In this document: one piece after another, positions 26,777 through 35,887 of the stretch
Numbering within the stretch: position 1 is the first letter of the stretch
Layout: the number at the start of each line of letters is the position of its first letter
NCBI RefSeq assembly: GCF_000797515.1
Contig: NZ_JSBN01000099.1
Location: 1 to 37,317, forward strand
Length of the DNA stretch: 37,317 bases
Reading direction: 5' to 3'
Origin: Sphingomonas sp. Ant H11
GTDB taxonomy: Bacteria; Pseudomonadota; Alphaproteobacteria; Sphingomonadales; Sphingomonadaceae
Notes under the pieces: generated by a model
The model's input: the letters and a program-made list of their open reading frames with translations, nothing else
The model's database searches: none
What the model was told of the DNA's origin: nothing
Made by a program: the position numbers and the translations under genes

Positions 26777-27812
26777 ATGACCGAAACCCTCCCCCTTGAT
26801 CCCGACGCCGCCTGGAAAGCGTTCGAAGCGCGCGACCGGCATTCCGATGGGCGCTTTGTCGGCGCGGTGAAAACCACCGGCATCTATTGCAAGCCAAGCT
26901 GTCCGGCGCGTCACCCGAAGCGCGAGAATATCGTCTTCTACCGCACGCCCGAGGAGGCACGCGCGGCGGGGTTCCGGGCGTGCCTGCGTTGTGTCCCCGA
27001 CGCGGTCGGCGCGACCGGATCGCGGTGCGCGCGCGGTCGCGCTGATCGAGGGGGCCGAGGAAGTGGTGCCGCTTGAGGATCTCGCCGCGCAGGTCGGCTA
27101 TGCGCCGCATCATTTCCACCGTCTGTTCAAGCGCGCGACCGGGGTGACCCCGGCGGCCTATGCGCGCGGCCTGATGGCGCAGCGCGCGGCGCGCGCGCTG
27201 GCGCGTACCGCCAGCGTGACCGAGGCGATTTACGAGGCAGGCTATTCCGCGCCGAGCCGCTTTTATGATGGCGGGGCCAAGCGGCTGGGCATGACACCGA
27301 GCGCGTGGAAGCGCGGCGGGGCGGGGGTAACGATCCGCTGGACCGTGGCCGATACCAGTCTCGGCGCAATGCTGGTGGCCGCGACCGACAAGGGGTTGTG
27401 CCGCGTCTCGTTTGACGAGGGCGAGGCGGCGCTCCGCGCGCGCTTCCCGCATGCCGAGATCGTGCCGGGTGGTGCCGCGCTGGCCGATCTGGCGGCGCAG
27501 GTGGTGGCAAGCGTCGAATCGCCCGATCGCGACCGCGATTTGCCGCTCGACGTGCAAGGCACCGCTTTCCAGGAAGCGATCTGGCAGGCGCTGCGCGCGA
27601 TCCCGTTGGGCGAGACGCGCAGCTATGCCGAGCTGGCGACGGCGGTTGGCAACCCCAAGGCGGTGCGCGCGGCGGGGACGGCGTGCGGTGCCAATCCGGT
27701 GTCGATCATCGTGCCGTGCCACCGCGCGCAGCGCACCGACGGGACGCTGGGCGGCTATGCTTATGGGATTGACCGCAAGGTCGCGCTGCGGACGCGGGAG
27801 CGGGTGAAATGA
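26777..27812 (+). CDS. ada: Bifunctional Ada: methylphosphotriester acceptor/activator and O6-methylguanine methyltransferase, two frameshifts
   Basis: Repairs alkylated DNA and activates the adaptive response. The N-terminal zinc domain has Cys38, Cys42, Cys69 and Cys72, the same numbering as E. coli Ada, with Cys38 as expected methyl acceptor. Next come an AraC-type HTH (YAPHHFHRLFKRATGVTPAAYARGL) and a C-terminal methyltransferase with the acceptor Cys in VPCHRA (codon 27717-27719). Two G bases seem to be missing, near 27013 and near 27030; restoring both joins PDAVGA to VALIEGAEEVVPLE and gives 345 residues. The usual PCHRV reads PCHRA. The stop overlaps the next gene (ATGA). Confidence 0.94.
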
Positions 27813-28288
27813 GCGGCTTCGTGATTGCGGGAATCGACCCCGCGCCCTTTCGGCACCTTTACGGACAGAGCGATGCGGCTCTGGCAGCGCAGGGAGCGAT
27901 CCGCATGGTGGTGGAGGCTGCGCCCGGTTCGCCGTGCCGCGTGACGCTGGAGGATGCGGCGGTCGGGGAGACGGTGCTGTTGCTCAATTACGAGCATCTG
28001 CCGGTCGCCACGCCCTATCGCTCGTGCCACGCGATTTTCGTTCGCGAAGGGGCCGAGACTGCGGCGGTGTTCGTCAACAGCATTCCCGAGCAACTGGCGA
28101 TTCGCCTGTTGTCGGTGCGCGCGTTCGATGCGGCCGGGATGATGCTGGACGCGGATGTGATCGACGGCAGCGGGCTCGCCACCGCGATCGATGGGTTCTT
28201 CTCGGATCCGCGCGTCGCGTATCTCCACGTCCACAATGCCAAACCCGGCTGCTTTGCCGCCCGGGTGGATCGCGTGTCAGCCGCCTGA
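27809..28288 (+). CDS. DUF1203 family protein
   Basis: A 159-residue soluble protein of unknown function. Family-like segments are GSPCRVTLEDAAVGETVLLLNYEHLPVATPYRS and HVHNAKPGCFAARV near the C-terminus. It starts within the ada stop (ATGA), so its translation is coupled to the alkylation-repair gene, which hints at shared induction. It overlaps the end of the convergent protease gene by 12 bp. Confidence 0.8.
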   Translation: MSGFVIAGIDPAPFRHLYGQSDAALAAQGAIRMVVEAAPGSPCRVTLEDAAVGETVLLLNYEHLPVATPYRSCHAIFVREGAETAAVFVNSIPEQLAIRLLSVRAFDAAGMMLDADVIDGSGLATAIDGFFSDPRVAYLHVHNAKPGCFAARVDRVSAA

Positions 28289-29871
28289 GGTCGCCGCACC
28301 CGATGCTGGGGTGCAGCGGTAGACGATCTTCTCATTGGGCTGGGCGGGCAGGGCGGTGCGAATAGCGGATTGTTGGGTCGCGAGATTGGCGCGGCTTGCT
28401 TCGTCGGCGGAACAGGCCTTCACCGTCACCTGGCTGCGGATCTTGCGCACGCTGTCCATCTCGGCCGCACCCAGAAAATAGCGGGTGGTGACATAGCTGA
28501 GCGTCGCCGGGTCGAACTGCAAGATCGATACGGTCTGTTCCTCGGCGGGAACGAGGATGCGGTCCCACTTGCTGCCGTTTTCGGCATATTGGACGCGCCC
28601 GTTCATGCAGCCGGCCTTGCCCCAGTCGAGCGTAAGGTCGGTGGTGGACGAGGAGACGACGCGGCTCCGCTCGGGTACGAAACGGCACTGCAATTTGCCG
28701 AGCGGCGTGGTGGAGGACACGGTCGGGGCGAGCGGCACGACCGCCGCCGGTGTCGCGGCGGGAAGCGAGACGGTGCCGGTTGGGCGCAGCTCGAACACGA
28801 CCACTGCGCCAACCATCACCAGACCACCGATTGCCCAGGCCCAGATCGCCTTGCGCCGCATCGCTTGCGCGTCGAGCAGGCCCCCTGCGCCAATGGCCAT
28901 CGCGCCCAGTACCAGCATCAAGGTTGCGATTGCCATGACGTTCTCGCGGTGGCGGTCAGCGGCGTCGCGGGCGGCGGTCAGCGCTGCCTCGCGCGCCAGC
29001 ACGGCTTTGCCGGCCGCGTCGCGCTTGGCCGTGTCGGCCTCGGCGGAGGCTTGTGCGTCGCTTCGCGCTCGGCCTTGTCGATCTCGGCGATGCTGGTGCA
29101 GGGCATGCCAACCGCCTGGAAGGGTTGCTTGGCCTTGGTGAGGAAGGCGGCAAGTTCGCTGTCGGCGATCGCGAAGCCAAAGCTCGAATCGCCCTCTTCA
29201 CCCCGCGTGATCGCCGAGTTGACGCCGATCACGCGCCCGCACGGATCCAGCAGCGGCCCGCCCGAATTGCCGCGTGCGATGCCCGCTGTGTGCAGCAGCA
29301 CGTCGGTCCCCGACATCTGCCGACGCCCGGAGAACACCCCTTCGGTGCGGATCGGCGAGAGTGGATGGATGTAATCGACCGCCGAGCGCGCGGTCGCGAG
29401 ATCGACATTGCCGGGATAGCCGAGCGCGGTGACCATCCCGCCTTCGGACACCAGCCCGGTATACAGCGCCACGGGCGGAAGCGGCGTTCCGGAAAATTCG
29501 ATCAGCGCGAGATCATGGACCGTGTCGATCGCGATCACTTTGCCCTGATAGCTCTTGCTGCCTTCCGACGGCACGATGCCAATTACGACATTGCCGGGAT
29601 AGCGCGTCAGCAGTTCAACGACATGGGCGTTGGTGACGATGCGGTTGGGCGCGACCGCGAAGCCGCTGCCATGGCCGAAGCCGACCACTTCGTCATCGAC
29701 GATCGCGATGGTGACGACGCGCACGACGCCGCGGGCGGTGGCGGAGATATCGTCCGCACGGGCTGGTCCCGCGAGCGAGCACAGCAGCAGCGCCGTGGGG
29801 AGGGCGGCCCAAAGGGGCCATGCCCTTTGCCAAAGCGACCGGGAAAGGTGGAACAGGATTGCGGCGACCAT
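28277..29871 (-). CDS. Membrane-anchored trypsin-like serine protease with C-terminal cysteine-containing domain, one frameshift
   Basis: Two adjacent open frames are one gene. The first has a signal peptide (ALPTALLLCSLAGPARA) and a chymotrypsin-fold protease with His83 (TNAHVV), Asp120 (TVHDLALIEF) and Ser203 (GNSGGPLL), as in HtrA-like S1C enzymes. A missing G near 29060 breaks the frame at EREA; repaired, it runs DAQASAEADTAKRDAAGKAV as a helical linker, then two transmembrane helices (ATLMLVLGAMAIGAG; WAIGGLVMVGAVVVF), then a 150-residue C-terminal domain with several cysteines. Total 531 residues. I found no PDZ domain. ATG 29871 is chosen for the signal peptide; its RBS is weak. Confidence 0.83.
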
Positions 29872-29971
29872 GTCCGCGCTCTGTGCCAGCCGAGGCCGCG
29901 ATAAGACAGAGGAAAGTGACCGAATGACCGCAATCCGCGTCGTCCTTTCGGGCGAAGGCGGTCCTCCGATC

Positions 29972-30003
29972 CCCCCTCCGCCAGGCAATGCTGGCGGAGG
30001 GGG
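29972..30003 (-). terminator. Terminator-like hairpin after the FadL-type gene
   Basis: CCCCCTCCGCCAG pairs perfectly with CTGGCGGAGGGGG (13 bp) around GCAATG, 10 bp after the porin stop. Confidence 0.7.
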
Positions 30004-30012
30004 AGGGATGCG

Positions 30013-31317
30013 TCAGAAGGTTACGCGGCCACCAAGCGACAGGACGATCGCATGGGCATTGCGCAGCAGGCCGTTGGTAAGGATCGGCGTCTGCGCGGCG
30101 GTGCCGGCATAGGCTGCGGTCACGCGGTCGATCGTGGCGTCGTCGAACTTCACGTAATTCGCACCGGCATCGATCGTCATGTGCCGGTTCAACTGATAGC
30201 TGCCGCCCGCCGCATAGGTCCAACGGTCCGAATCGGGCACGCGGGCATCGCGCAGGCCGTCCTGCGTCGGCGTGATCGTGCGCTGAAGCCCGGCGCGCAG
30301 CGTCGCTTTGGGGCTGACGGCATAATCAAAGCCGCCCGCCACGCTGAAGCTGTCGCGATAGTTCTCGGGCAGCGCGACATTGAGCGGTGCACCGAGCCGG
30401 ATCGCGTCGAACTTGCTCCAGTTATAGGCGACTGTCTGAGCATTGAGCGTCAGTGCGTTGGTGGCGCGGAAGCGGCCGGCGACGATCACCTGCCCCGGCG
30501 TGTTGAACTGCGCCTGCACGCCCGACAGCGACGTGTTGGACCCGGCGAGCGGACCGACCAACCCCGACACGTTGAGATTTCCCGTCAACGTATGCTTGAT
30601 GCTCGATTTGTAGCTGATGCCGACGGTGACGACGTCGTTGTGCAACTGCACGCCTGCGGTCCAGCCGAAATCCCAGCCATGACCCTTCAGCGTCTGGCTG
30701 CCATCGGGCAGCGACGCGAGCACGTTGGGCAACGCGTTGCTGAGATAAGCATCGGTATATTCAACGTTGAGCGCGCCGCCCACGTTTAGCCAATCGGTCA
30801 CCTTCACGCCGATCGAAGGCTGGATGTCGATCGTGCGCAGGCGGGTCTTGTCGGCGCTATAGCGTGCCCAGCTGTTCGCATCGTAATCGGTGGTGAAGCT
30901 GAACGGCGAGGTTACCGCGACGCCGACCGCGATGCGATCGGTGATCGGATAGGCGAATGCGCCGCTCGGCAGCACGCCATTGCTGATCGGATCACGCGAC
31001 ACACCATTGCCGCCGACCGGCACGAACGACTGGCCCGGACGGCGGATGAGCGTGCCATTGTCGATCACGTCGCCCTTGGGCAGGATCGCGGTGGCGCTGA
31101 TCGCGGCGCTGGGATCGGTGATGCCGGCGATCGCCGCCGGGTTCCACCACAGCGACGCGGGGCCACGATCGGCCGCTTCACCCGAAAAGGCGCGACCCGC
31201 GCCAATGGCGGACTGCGCCTCCAGGTAAAAGGCATCGGCATGGGCGATGCCCTGGAAGCCGAAAGCGGAGACGAGCGCGGTCGCGCCCAGCAGCGGAGCT
31301 TTGATACGAAACGACAT
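30013..31317 (-). CDS. OmpP1/FadL family outer-membrane transporter
   Basis: Beta-barrel channel for long-chain fatty acids or other hydrophobic compounds. 434 residues: signal peptide ending GIAHA, then the FadL N-terminal signature DAFYLEAQSAIGAGRAFSGEAADRG and LWWNPAAIAGI, and a terminal Phe (SLGGRVTF). ATG 31317 is chosen over the longer frame because it gives a normal signal peptide. It follows the DUF2147 gene after 44 bp, so the two probably share a transcript. No acyl-CoA genes are adjacent. Confidence 0.92.
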   Translation of the reverse strand: MSFRIKAPLLGATALVSAFGFQGIAHADAFYLEAQSAIGAGRAFSGEAADRGPASLWWNPAAIAGITDPSAAISATAILPKGDVIDNGTLIRRPGQSFVPVGGNGVSRDPISNGVLPSGAFAYPITDRIAVGVAVTSPFSFTTDYDANSWARYSADKTRLRTIDIQPSIGVKVTDWLNVGGALNVEYTDAYLSNALPNVLASLPDGSQTLKGHGWDFGWTAGVQLHNDVVTVGISYKSSIKHTLTGNLNVSGLVGPLAGSNTSLSGVQAQFNTPGQVIVAGRFRATNALTLNAQTVAYNWSKFDAIRLGAPLNVALPENYRDSFSVAGGFDYAVSPKATLRAGLQRTITPTQDGLRDARVPDSDRWTYAAGGSYQLNRHMTIDAGANYVKFDDATIDRVTAAYAGTAAQTPILTNGLLRNAHAIVLSLGGRVTF

Positions 31318-31361
31318 TGAAAATTCCTGAGTATCGTTGGGGGTAGAGAACGGGCGTGGCG

Positions 31362-31772
31362 TTAGCGCACGCGGGTCCAGGTTTGGGTTTTGCACAGCGG
31401 GAAGAAGACGCAGCCCCGCAGCTTCAACTGGTCCGTGCCGACAGGGGTGATCTTGCCGCTATAGGTCTTGCCGTCTTCGGCATTATAGACTTGGCCATCG
31501 CTCCACACGCCGCCTGCTTCGGACTTGAAGCCGCTCAACATCAACAGGCCCTGGAGCGGGCGGGAACGCAGCTTTTCGTTGGCGTTCTTCGCGTCTTTCA
31601 AGGCGGGATTGCTGCGGATCATATCCGAGGTGAGGATCTTGCCGCAGATCGATTCGCCGCAGCGTGTGATCTCGACGATGGCGTTGTGGGTTTCGGTCTT
31701 CCACCGTCCAAGGGCGGTATCGGCGGCGACGGGGGCACCAGCTAACAGCGCACCAAGAATCAATAGCGACAT
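31362..31772 (-). CDS. DUF2147 family secreted protein
   Basis: A 136-residue exported small protein with a signal peptide (MSLLILGALLAGAPVAA) and the family features GRWKTETHNAIVEITRCGESICGKI, VYNAEDGKTYSGKI, LKLRGCVFFPLCKTQTWTR. Four cysteines suggest two disulfides in the periplasm. RBS GGAGAG precedes ATG 31772. Function unknown; the link to the FadL-type porin suggests an envelope role. Confidence 0.88.
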   Translation of the reverse strand: MSLLILGALLAGAPVAADTALGRWKTETHNAIVEITRCGESICGKILTSDMIRSNPALKDAKNANEKLRSRPLQGLLMLSGFKSEAGGVWSDGQVYNAEDGKTYSGKITPVGTDQLKLRGCVFFPLCKTQTWTRVR

Positions 31773-32024
31773 ATTTCACTCTCCAACACCCGCGACCAGG
31801 CGGAAATTATTATCCAGCGCCGTATTCTTACGGTCGTGAACTGCGTGCCCAGGGTGGCCTGGGTGTCATTCCGCCTCGGTAACATTTACGTAAACGGAAA
31901 GCTGGCAGTGCGTCGTGGCATAGATGCGCGGCGTGGCAAGTCAAGCCACGTTGCAGTCCATTGGGTTAAAATCCGTCGAATCGAGGACGATAGCGACGTT
32001 ACGGGTCAGAAGGGACGGGGGGCC
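31773..32024. promoter_or_regulatory. Promoter region of the DUF2147-FadL unit; no gene seen
   Basis: 252 bp between the DUF2147 start and the priA stop. It contains TTTACGTAAACGGAAA at 31885-31900, with a perfect 10-base palindrome TTTACGTAAA at its left. The half-sites TTACGT and ACGGAA two bases apart resemble the MerR-type LiuR motif (TTACGT-N2-ACGTAA) of branched-chain and fatty acid regulons, with one mismatch. This is inference. Confidence 0.35.
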
Positions 32025-34193
32025 TCATACAAAGCTGTACGGGTCAACATCGACGACGACGCGCACCTTGCTCGGCCAGTCGAGTCCGCCGAGCCAGTCG
32101 CGGATGATGTCCTGCACGTCGAGCGCGCGCTTGGCATGGACGAGCAAGCGGAAGCGGTGTCGCCCGCGCAGCATCGCCAGCGGGGCGGGTGCGGGGCCGT
32201 AGACTTCCATCGCCTCATGATGCGGCGCGCTGCGGCCGATCAGCCGGGCGGTTTCGAGCGCGGCCTTCTGGTCTTCGCTCGACACGATGATCCCGGCGAA
32301 GCGGCCGAAGGGGGGCGCGCCTGCCTCGCGGCGATGCTCGGTCTCGGCGGCGTAAAAGGCCTCGGCATCGCCCGAGACGAGCGCCTGCATCACGCTCGCT
32401 TTGGGGCTGTGCGTCTGGATATAGACATGGCCGGGCTTGGCACCGCGCCCGGCGCGCCCGGCGACCTGGCAGATTTGCTGGAAGGTGCGCTCGCTCGCGC
32501 GCAGATCGCCTCCGTCGAGGCCGAGATCGGCGTCGATCACGCCGACCAGCGTCAGATTGGGGAAGTGATAACCCTTGGTAACCAATTGTGTACCAACGAT
32601 AATGTCGATGTCATGCGCCTCCATCCGCGCGACGAATTCGGCGGCCTTGGCGGGCGACCAGATCGTGTCGGAGGTGATGACGGCGGTACGCGCGTCGGGG
32701 AAGAGCGCCTTTACTTCATCGGCGATGCGTTCGACGCCGGGGCCGACGGGGACCAGGCTGTCCTCGCTCTGGCACTCTGGGCAAACTGTCGGGACTGGCT
32801 CGGTATGGCCGCAATGGTGGCAGGCGAGGCGGTGGACCAGACGATGCTCGACCATCCAGGCGGTGCAATTGGGGCATTGGAAGCGGTGACCGCAGGTGCG
32901 GCACAAGGTCAGCGGGGCATAGCCGCGCCGGTTGAGGAACAGCAAAGATTGTTCGTGCCGCGCCAGTGTTTCACGCATCGCCACCACCAGACGGGGGGCG
33001 ATCCAGTGGCCGCGTTCCGGCGGCTCGGCGATCAGGTCGATCGCTTCGATCGCAGGCATTTCGGCGGCACCCCAGCGGCCGGGCAATTTCACCTCGGCAT
33101 AGCGGCCGAGCGCCACTTGCTGGCGGGTTTCGATCGCGGGGGTGGCGGACGCCAGGATTACCGGAATCTGTTCGAACTTGGCGCGCATTACCGCCACGTC
33201 GCGGGCGTGATAATGCACGCCCTCTTCCTGCTTGAAACTCGTCTCGTGCGCTTCGTCGATCACGATCAGGCCGAGATTGGCGTATGGGAGGAACAGCGAG
33301 GAGCGCGCGCCGACGGTGACCAGCGCTTGCCCGCTGGAGATGGCGCGCCACGCGCGGCGGCGTTGCGATTGGCGCAATCCTGAGTGCCAAGCGACGGGCT
33401 TCACCCCGAAGCGCGCGGCGAAGCGCGTCAGGAAGGGTTCGGTCAGCGCGATTTCGGGGAGCAGCACGAGCGTCTGCCGTCCCTCGCGGATCGCGGCGGC
33501 GACCGCCTCGAAATAAACCTCGGTCTTGCCCGAGCCGGTGACGCCATCGAGCAGCGTCGGCGCGAAGGCGCGCGCGGTGACGCCCGCCACCAACGTGGCG
33601 GCGGCGGCGCGCTGGTCGGGTGACAAAGCGGGCGCTGCGAAATCGGGATCGGGCAGCGTGAACGGGCTGTCGATATCGACCTCGACCGCTTCCAGCGCGC
33701 CGACCTTGGCCAAACCGCGAATGACCGCGTCGGAGACATTGCCGATCGCCGCCAGTTCGCGGATCAGGCCCTGATGGGTGCCGATCTGTTCGAGCGCCTG
33801 CTCGCGCTGCGGCGTCACGCGGTCGGGCAACAGCCCGGTCGCGCGATATTCGGTGACGGTCTTCGCCCCCTCCAGCGCCGAACTGGAGGCGAGCGCCATC
33901 CGCGCCACGGCGGCGGGGGGCGCGAGATAATAATCGGCGGTCCATTCGATCAGCCTACGCAAAGGCGCGGTTAGCGGCGCGGCGGGGAACACGCCGATGA
34001 GGTTGCGCAAGCGATTGTCGCCGACCTCGGCATCGGACGGCATCCGCTCCGGCTCCCACACCACGCCGACCAACTGGCGCGGGCCGAGCGGTGCGATCAC
34101 GATCGAGCCGGGCTCGACCTGCATTCCGTGCGGCACGCGGTAATCGAGCGGGCCGAGCGCGGAATTCATGACGAGGACGCGGGCGCGGGACAT
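32025..34193 (-). CDS. priA: Primosomal protein N' (replication restart helicase)
   Basis: 3'-5' helicase that reloads the replisome at collapsed forks. 722 residues, frame intact. N-terminal DNA-binding domain (RVLVMNSALGPLDYRVP), Walker A GVTGSGKTEVY, DEAH box VIDEAHETSFKQEEG, motif ILASATPAIET, zinc cysteines CRTCGHRFQCPNC and CHHCGH with CPEC, and motif VI QVAGRAGRG. Start is ATG 34193 or 34202; neither has a clear RBS. Divergent from xerC over about 105 bp. Confidence 0.97.
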   Translation of the reverse strand: MSRARVLVMNSALGPLDYRVPHGMQVEPGSIVIAPLGPRQLVGVVWEPERMPSDAEVGDNRLRNLIGVFPAAPLTAPLRRLIEWTADYYLAPPAAVARMALASSSALEGAKTVTEYRATGLLPDRVTPQREQALEQIGTHQGLIRELAAIGNVSDAVIRGLAKVGALEAVEVDIDSPFTLPDPDFAAPALSPDQRAAAATLVAGVTARAFAPTLLDGVTGSGKTEVYFEAVAAAIREGRQTLVLLPEIALTEPFLTRFAARFGVKPVAWHSGLRQSQRRRAWRAISSGQALVTVGARSSLFLPYANLGLIVIDEAHETSFKQEEGVHYHARDVAVMRAKFEQIPVILASATPAIETRQQVALGRYAEVKLPGRWGAAEMPAIEAIDLIAEPPERGHWIAPRLVVAMRETLARHEQSLLFLNRRGYAPLTLCRTCGHRFQCPNCTAWMVEHRLVHRLACHHCGHTEPVPTVCPECQSEDSLVPVGPGVERIADEVKALFPDARTAVITSDTIWSPAKAAEFVARMEAHDIDIIVGTQLVTKGYHFPNLTLVGVIDADLGLDGGDLRASERTFQQICQVAGRAGRGAKPGHVYIQTHSPKASVMQALVSGDAEAFYAAETEHRREAGAPPFGRFAGIIVSSEDQKAALETARLIGRSAPHHEAMEVYGPAPAPLAMLRGRHRFRLLVHAKRALDVQDIIRDWLGGLDWPSKVRVVVDVDPYSFV

Positions 34194-34298
34194 GGGGAGC
34201 ATATGGCGGGTTGCGGGCGTGCGGCAAAGGGGGGCCATGCGCCGCTTGGCAGAAGGCGAGGGGCTTACCTGCCCCATTCGATGCGCTACACCGCAGCG

Positions 34299-35186
34299 AT
34301 GAGCGAACTCCCCGGCCTTTATGCCGCCCATCTCGCGCGCGACCGGCGGCGCTCGGTGCATACCGTGCGCGCGTATGAGGCGACGGCGGTGCGGCTGTGC
34401 ACGTTTCTGCAGGCGCATTGGGGCGCGGCGGTGGAGCGCGACATGCTGGCCAAGGTGAGCGCGGCCGATCTGCGCGCCTTTCTTGCCGCGCGCCGGGGCG
34501 AAGGCGGCATCGGCAATGCCTCGGCGGCGCGCGAATTGTCGGCGGTGCGCGGGTTCCTGGCGTTTGCGGTGGGCGAGGGGACGACGCCGCGCCTGAAGGG
34601 GCCGCGCGTGAAAAAGGGGGTGCCGCGCCCGGTTTCGCCCGACGAGGCGGTCGCTTTGGCCGAGGATGTCGCGGAGGACGCCGCCGAACCGTGGATCGGT
34701 GCGCGCGATCTGGCAGTGCTGTTGCTGCTGTATGGCGCGGGGCTGCGCGTGGCCGAGGCGCTGGGGCTGACGGGGGCAATTCTGCCGCTGGGCGCGACGC
34801 TGAGCGTGACGGGCAAGCGCGACAAGACGCGGATCGTGCCGCTGCTGCCGCAAGTGCGGGCGGCGATCGAATCCTATGTCGCACTCAGCCCCTATGGCAC
34901 CGCGCGTGACGCGCCGCTGTTTCGCGGGGCAAAGGGCGGGCCGCTATCGCCGCGCCTCGTCCGGCTGGCGGTGCAGCGCGCGCGCGTGCGGCTCGGCTTG
35001 CCCGATTGCACCACGCCGCACGCGCTTCGCCACAGCTTCGCCACGCATTTGCTGGGGCGCGGGGCGGATTTGCGTGCGCTGCAGGAATTGCTCGGCCATG
35101 CGAGCCTCAGCTCCACGCAAATCTATACCCAGGTCGATGCGGCGCATTTGCTGGATGTGTACCGCAACGCGCATCCGCGTGCCTAG
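34299..35186 (+). CDS. xerC: Tyrosine recombinase XerC (chromosome dimer resolution)
   Basis: A 295-residue site-specific recombinase with all catalytic residues: Arg150 (GAGLRVAEAL), Lys173 (TGKRDK), His241 and Arg244 (HALRHSFATHLL), His267 (LGHASL) and Tyr276 (STQIYTQ). Its size and lack of adjacent att sites or mobile genes support the housekeeping XerC over a phage integrase. XerD is a possible alternative. ATG 34299 is preferred; ATG 34281 is also in frame. Its stop shares CTAG with the stop of the convergent dedA. Confidence 0.92.
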   Translation: MSELPGLYAAHLARDRRRSVHTVRAYEATAVRLCTFLQAHWGAAVERDMLAKVSAADLRAFLAARRGEGGIGNASAARELSAVRGFLAFAVGEGTTPRLKGPRVKKGVPRPVSPDEAVALAEDVAEDAAEPWIGARDLAVLLLLYGAGLRVAEALGLTGAILPLGATLSVTGKRDKTRIVPLLPQVRAAIESYVALSPYGTARDAPLFRGAKGGPLSPRLVRLAVQRARVRLGLPDCTTPHALRHSFATHLLGRGADLRALQELLGHASLSSTQIYTQVDAAHLLDVYRNAHPRA

Positions 35187-35782
35187 CAACGCGGCTGCCA
35201 GCGCAGCAGACGCCAGACGTAAAACACGCCGACCGCCCCGATCGTCGCCATCGTCGCGGGGCCGATGAACGCATCCAGCTCGCGGAAGTTGGTGCCGAGA
35301 TAATAGCCTGCACTCGCCAGAAAGGTGTCCCAGATCGCCGCGCCGCCCGCCGTCCAGGCCAGGAAGCGTGCGCGCGGCATCCGCGTCATGCCCGCGGGCA
35401 GCGACACCATTGTGCGAAAGGCGGGCATGAAGCGGAACACGAACACCACCCATTGTCCGTGACGCTGAAAAAAGCGTTCGAGCTGCAGGACGTGCTCCCA
35501 ATCGAGCGTGAGCCAGCGGCCATAGCGATCGACGAACGGGCGCAGCCGCTGATAGCCGAGGTGCCAGCCGATCCAGTACCAGAAATAATTGCCGACCACC
35601 GTCCCCGCCGTGCCCGCGACGATCAGCGGAACCATCTCCATTTGCCCGCGTGCGACCGCGATACCGCCCAGCCCCATGATCACTTCGGACGGGATGGGCG
35701 GGAACACGTTCTCCAGCACCATCAGCAGGAAAATGCCGAAATAGCCGCCCCACGCCGTGAGGTTGATGATGAATTCGGTCAC
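35183..35782 (-). CDS. DedA family membrane protein
   Basis: A 199-residue inner-membrane protein of the DedA/VTT superfamily, linked to lipid carrier flipping and proton-gradient homeostasis. Motifs: LENVFPPIPSEVIMGLGG near residue 23, GTVVGNYFWYWIGWHLG, and FRFMPAFRTMVSLPAGMTRM (the conserved FxR...P...G region). Several hydrophobic helices follow, with C-terminal WRLLRWQPRC. The gene lies between xerC and a repeat pair in front of gshB. Exact substrate unknown. Confidence 0.93.
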   Translation of the reverse strand: MTEFIINLTAWGGYFGIFLLMVLENVFPPIPSEVIMGLGGIAVARGQMEMVPLIVAGTAGTVVGNYFWYWIGWHLGYQRLRPFVDRYGRWLTLDWEHVLQLERFFQRHGQWVVFVFRFMPAFRTMVSLPAGMTRMPRARFLAWTAGGAAIWDTFLASAGYYLGTNFRELDAFIGPATMATIGAVGVFYVWRLLRWQPRC

Positions 35783-35791
35783 GCATCACTC

Positions 35792-35883
35792 CGTCATGCC
35801 GGCTCGTCCCGGCATCCACCGTGCCGCGCGCTCCGGCCGGTGGCTGATACCATGGTGGACCCCGGGACAAGCCCGGGGTGACG
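35792..35883. repeat. REPIN-like inverted repeat pair between gshB and dedA
   Basis: Left unit 35792-35819 (CGTCATGCCGG...CGGCATCCAC) and right unit 35855-35883 (GTGGACCCCGGG...CCCGGGGTGACG) are inverted relative to each other around a 35-base spacer. The right unit belongs to the same family as the arms inside truB. Here it is intergenic, beginning 9 bp upstream of dedA and ending 4 bp before the gshB stop. Confidence 0.85.
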
Positions 35884-35887
35884 ATGG

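Noticed and set aside
34299..35186. Integrase of a mobile island
   Set aside because: The tyrosine recombinase has XerC size and motifs, sits between priA and dedA, and has no att repeats or cargo genes.
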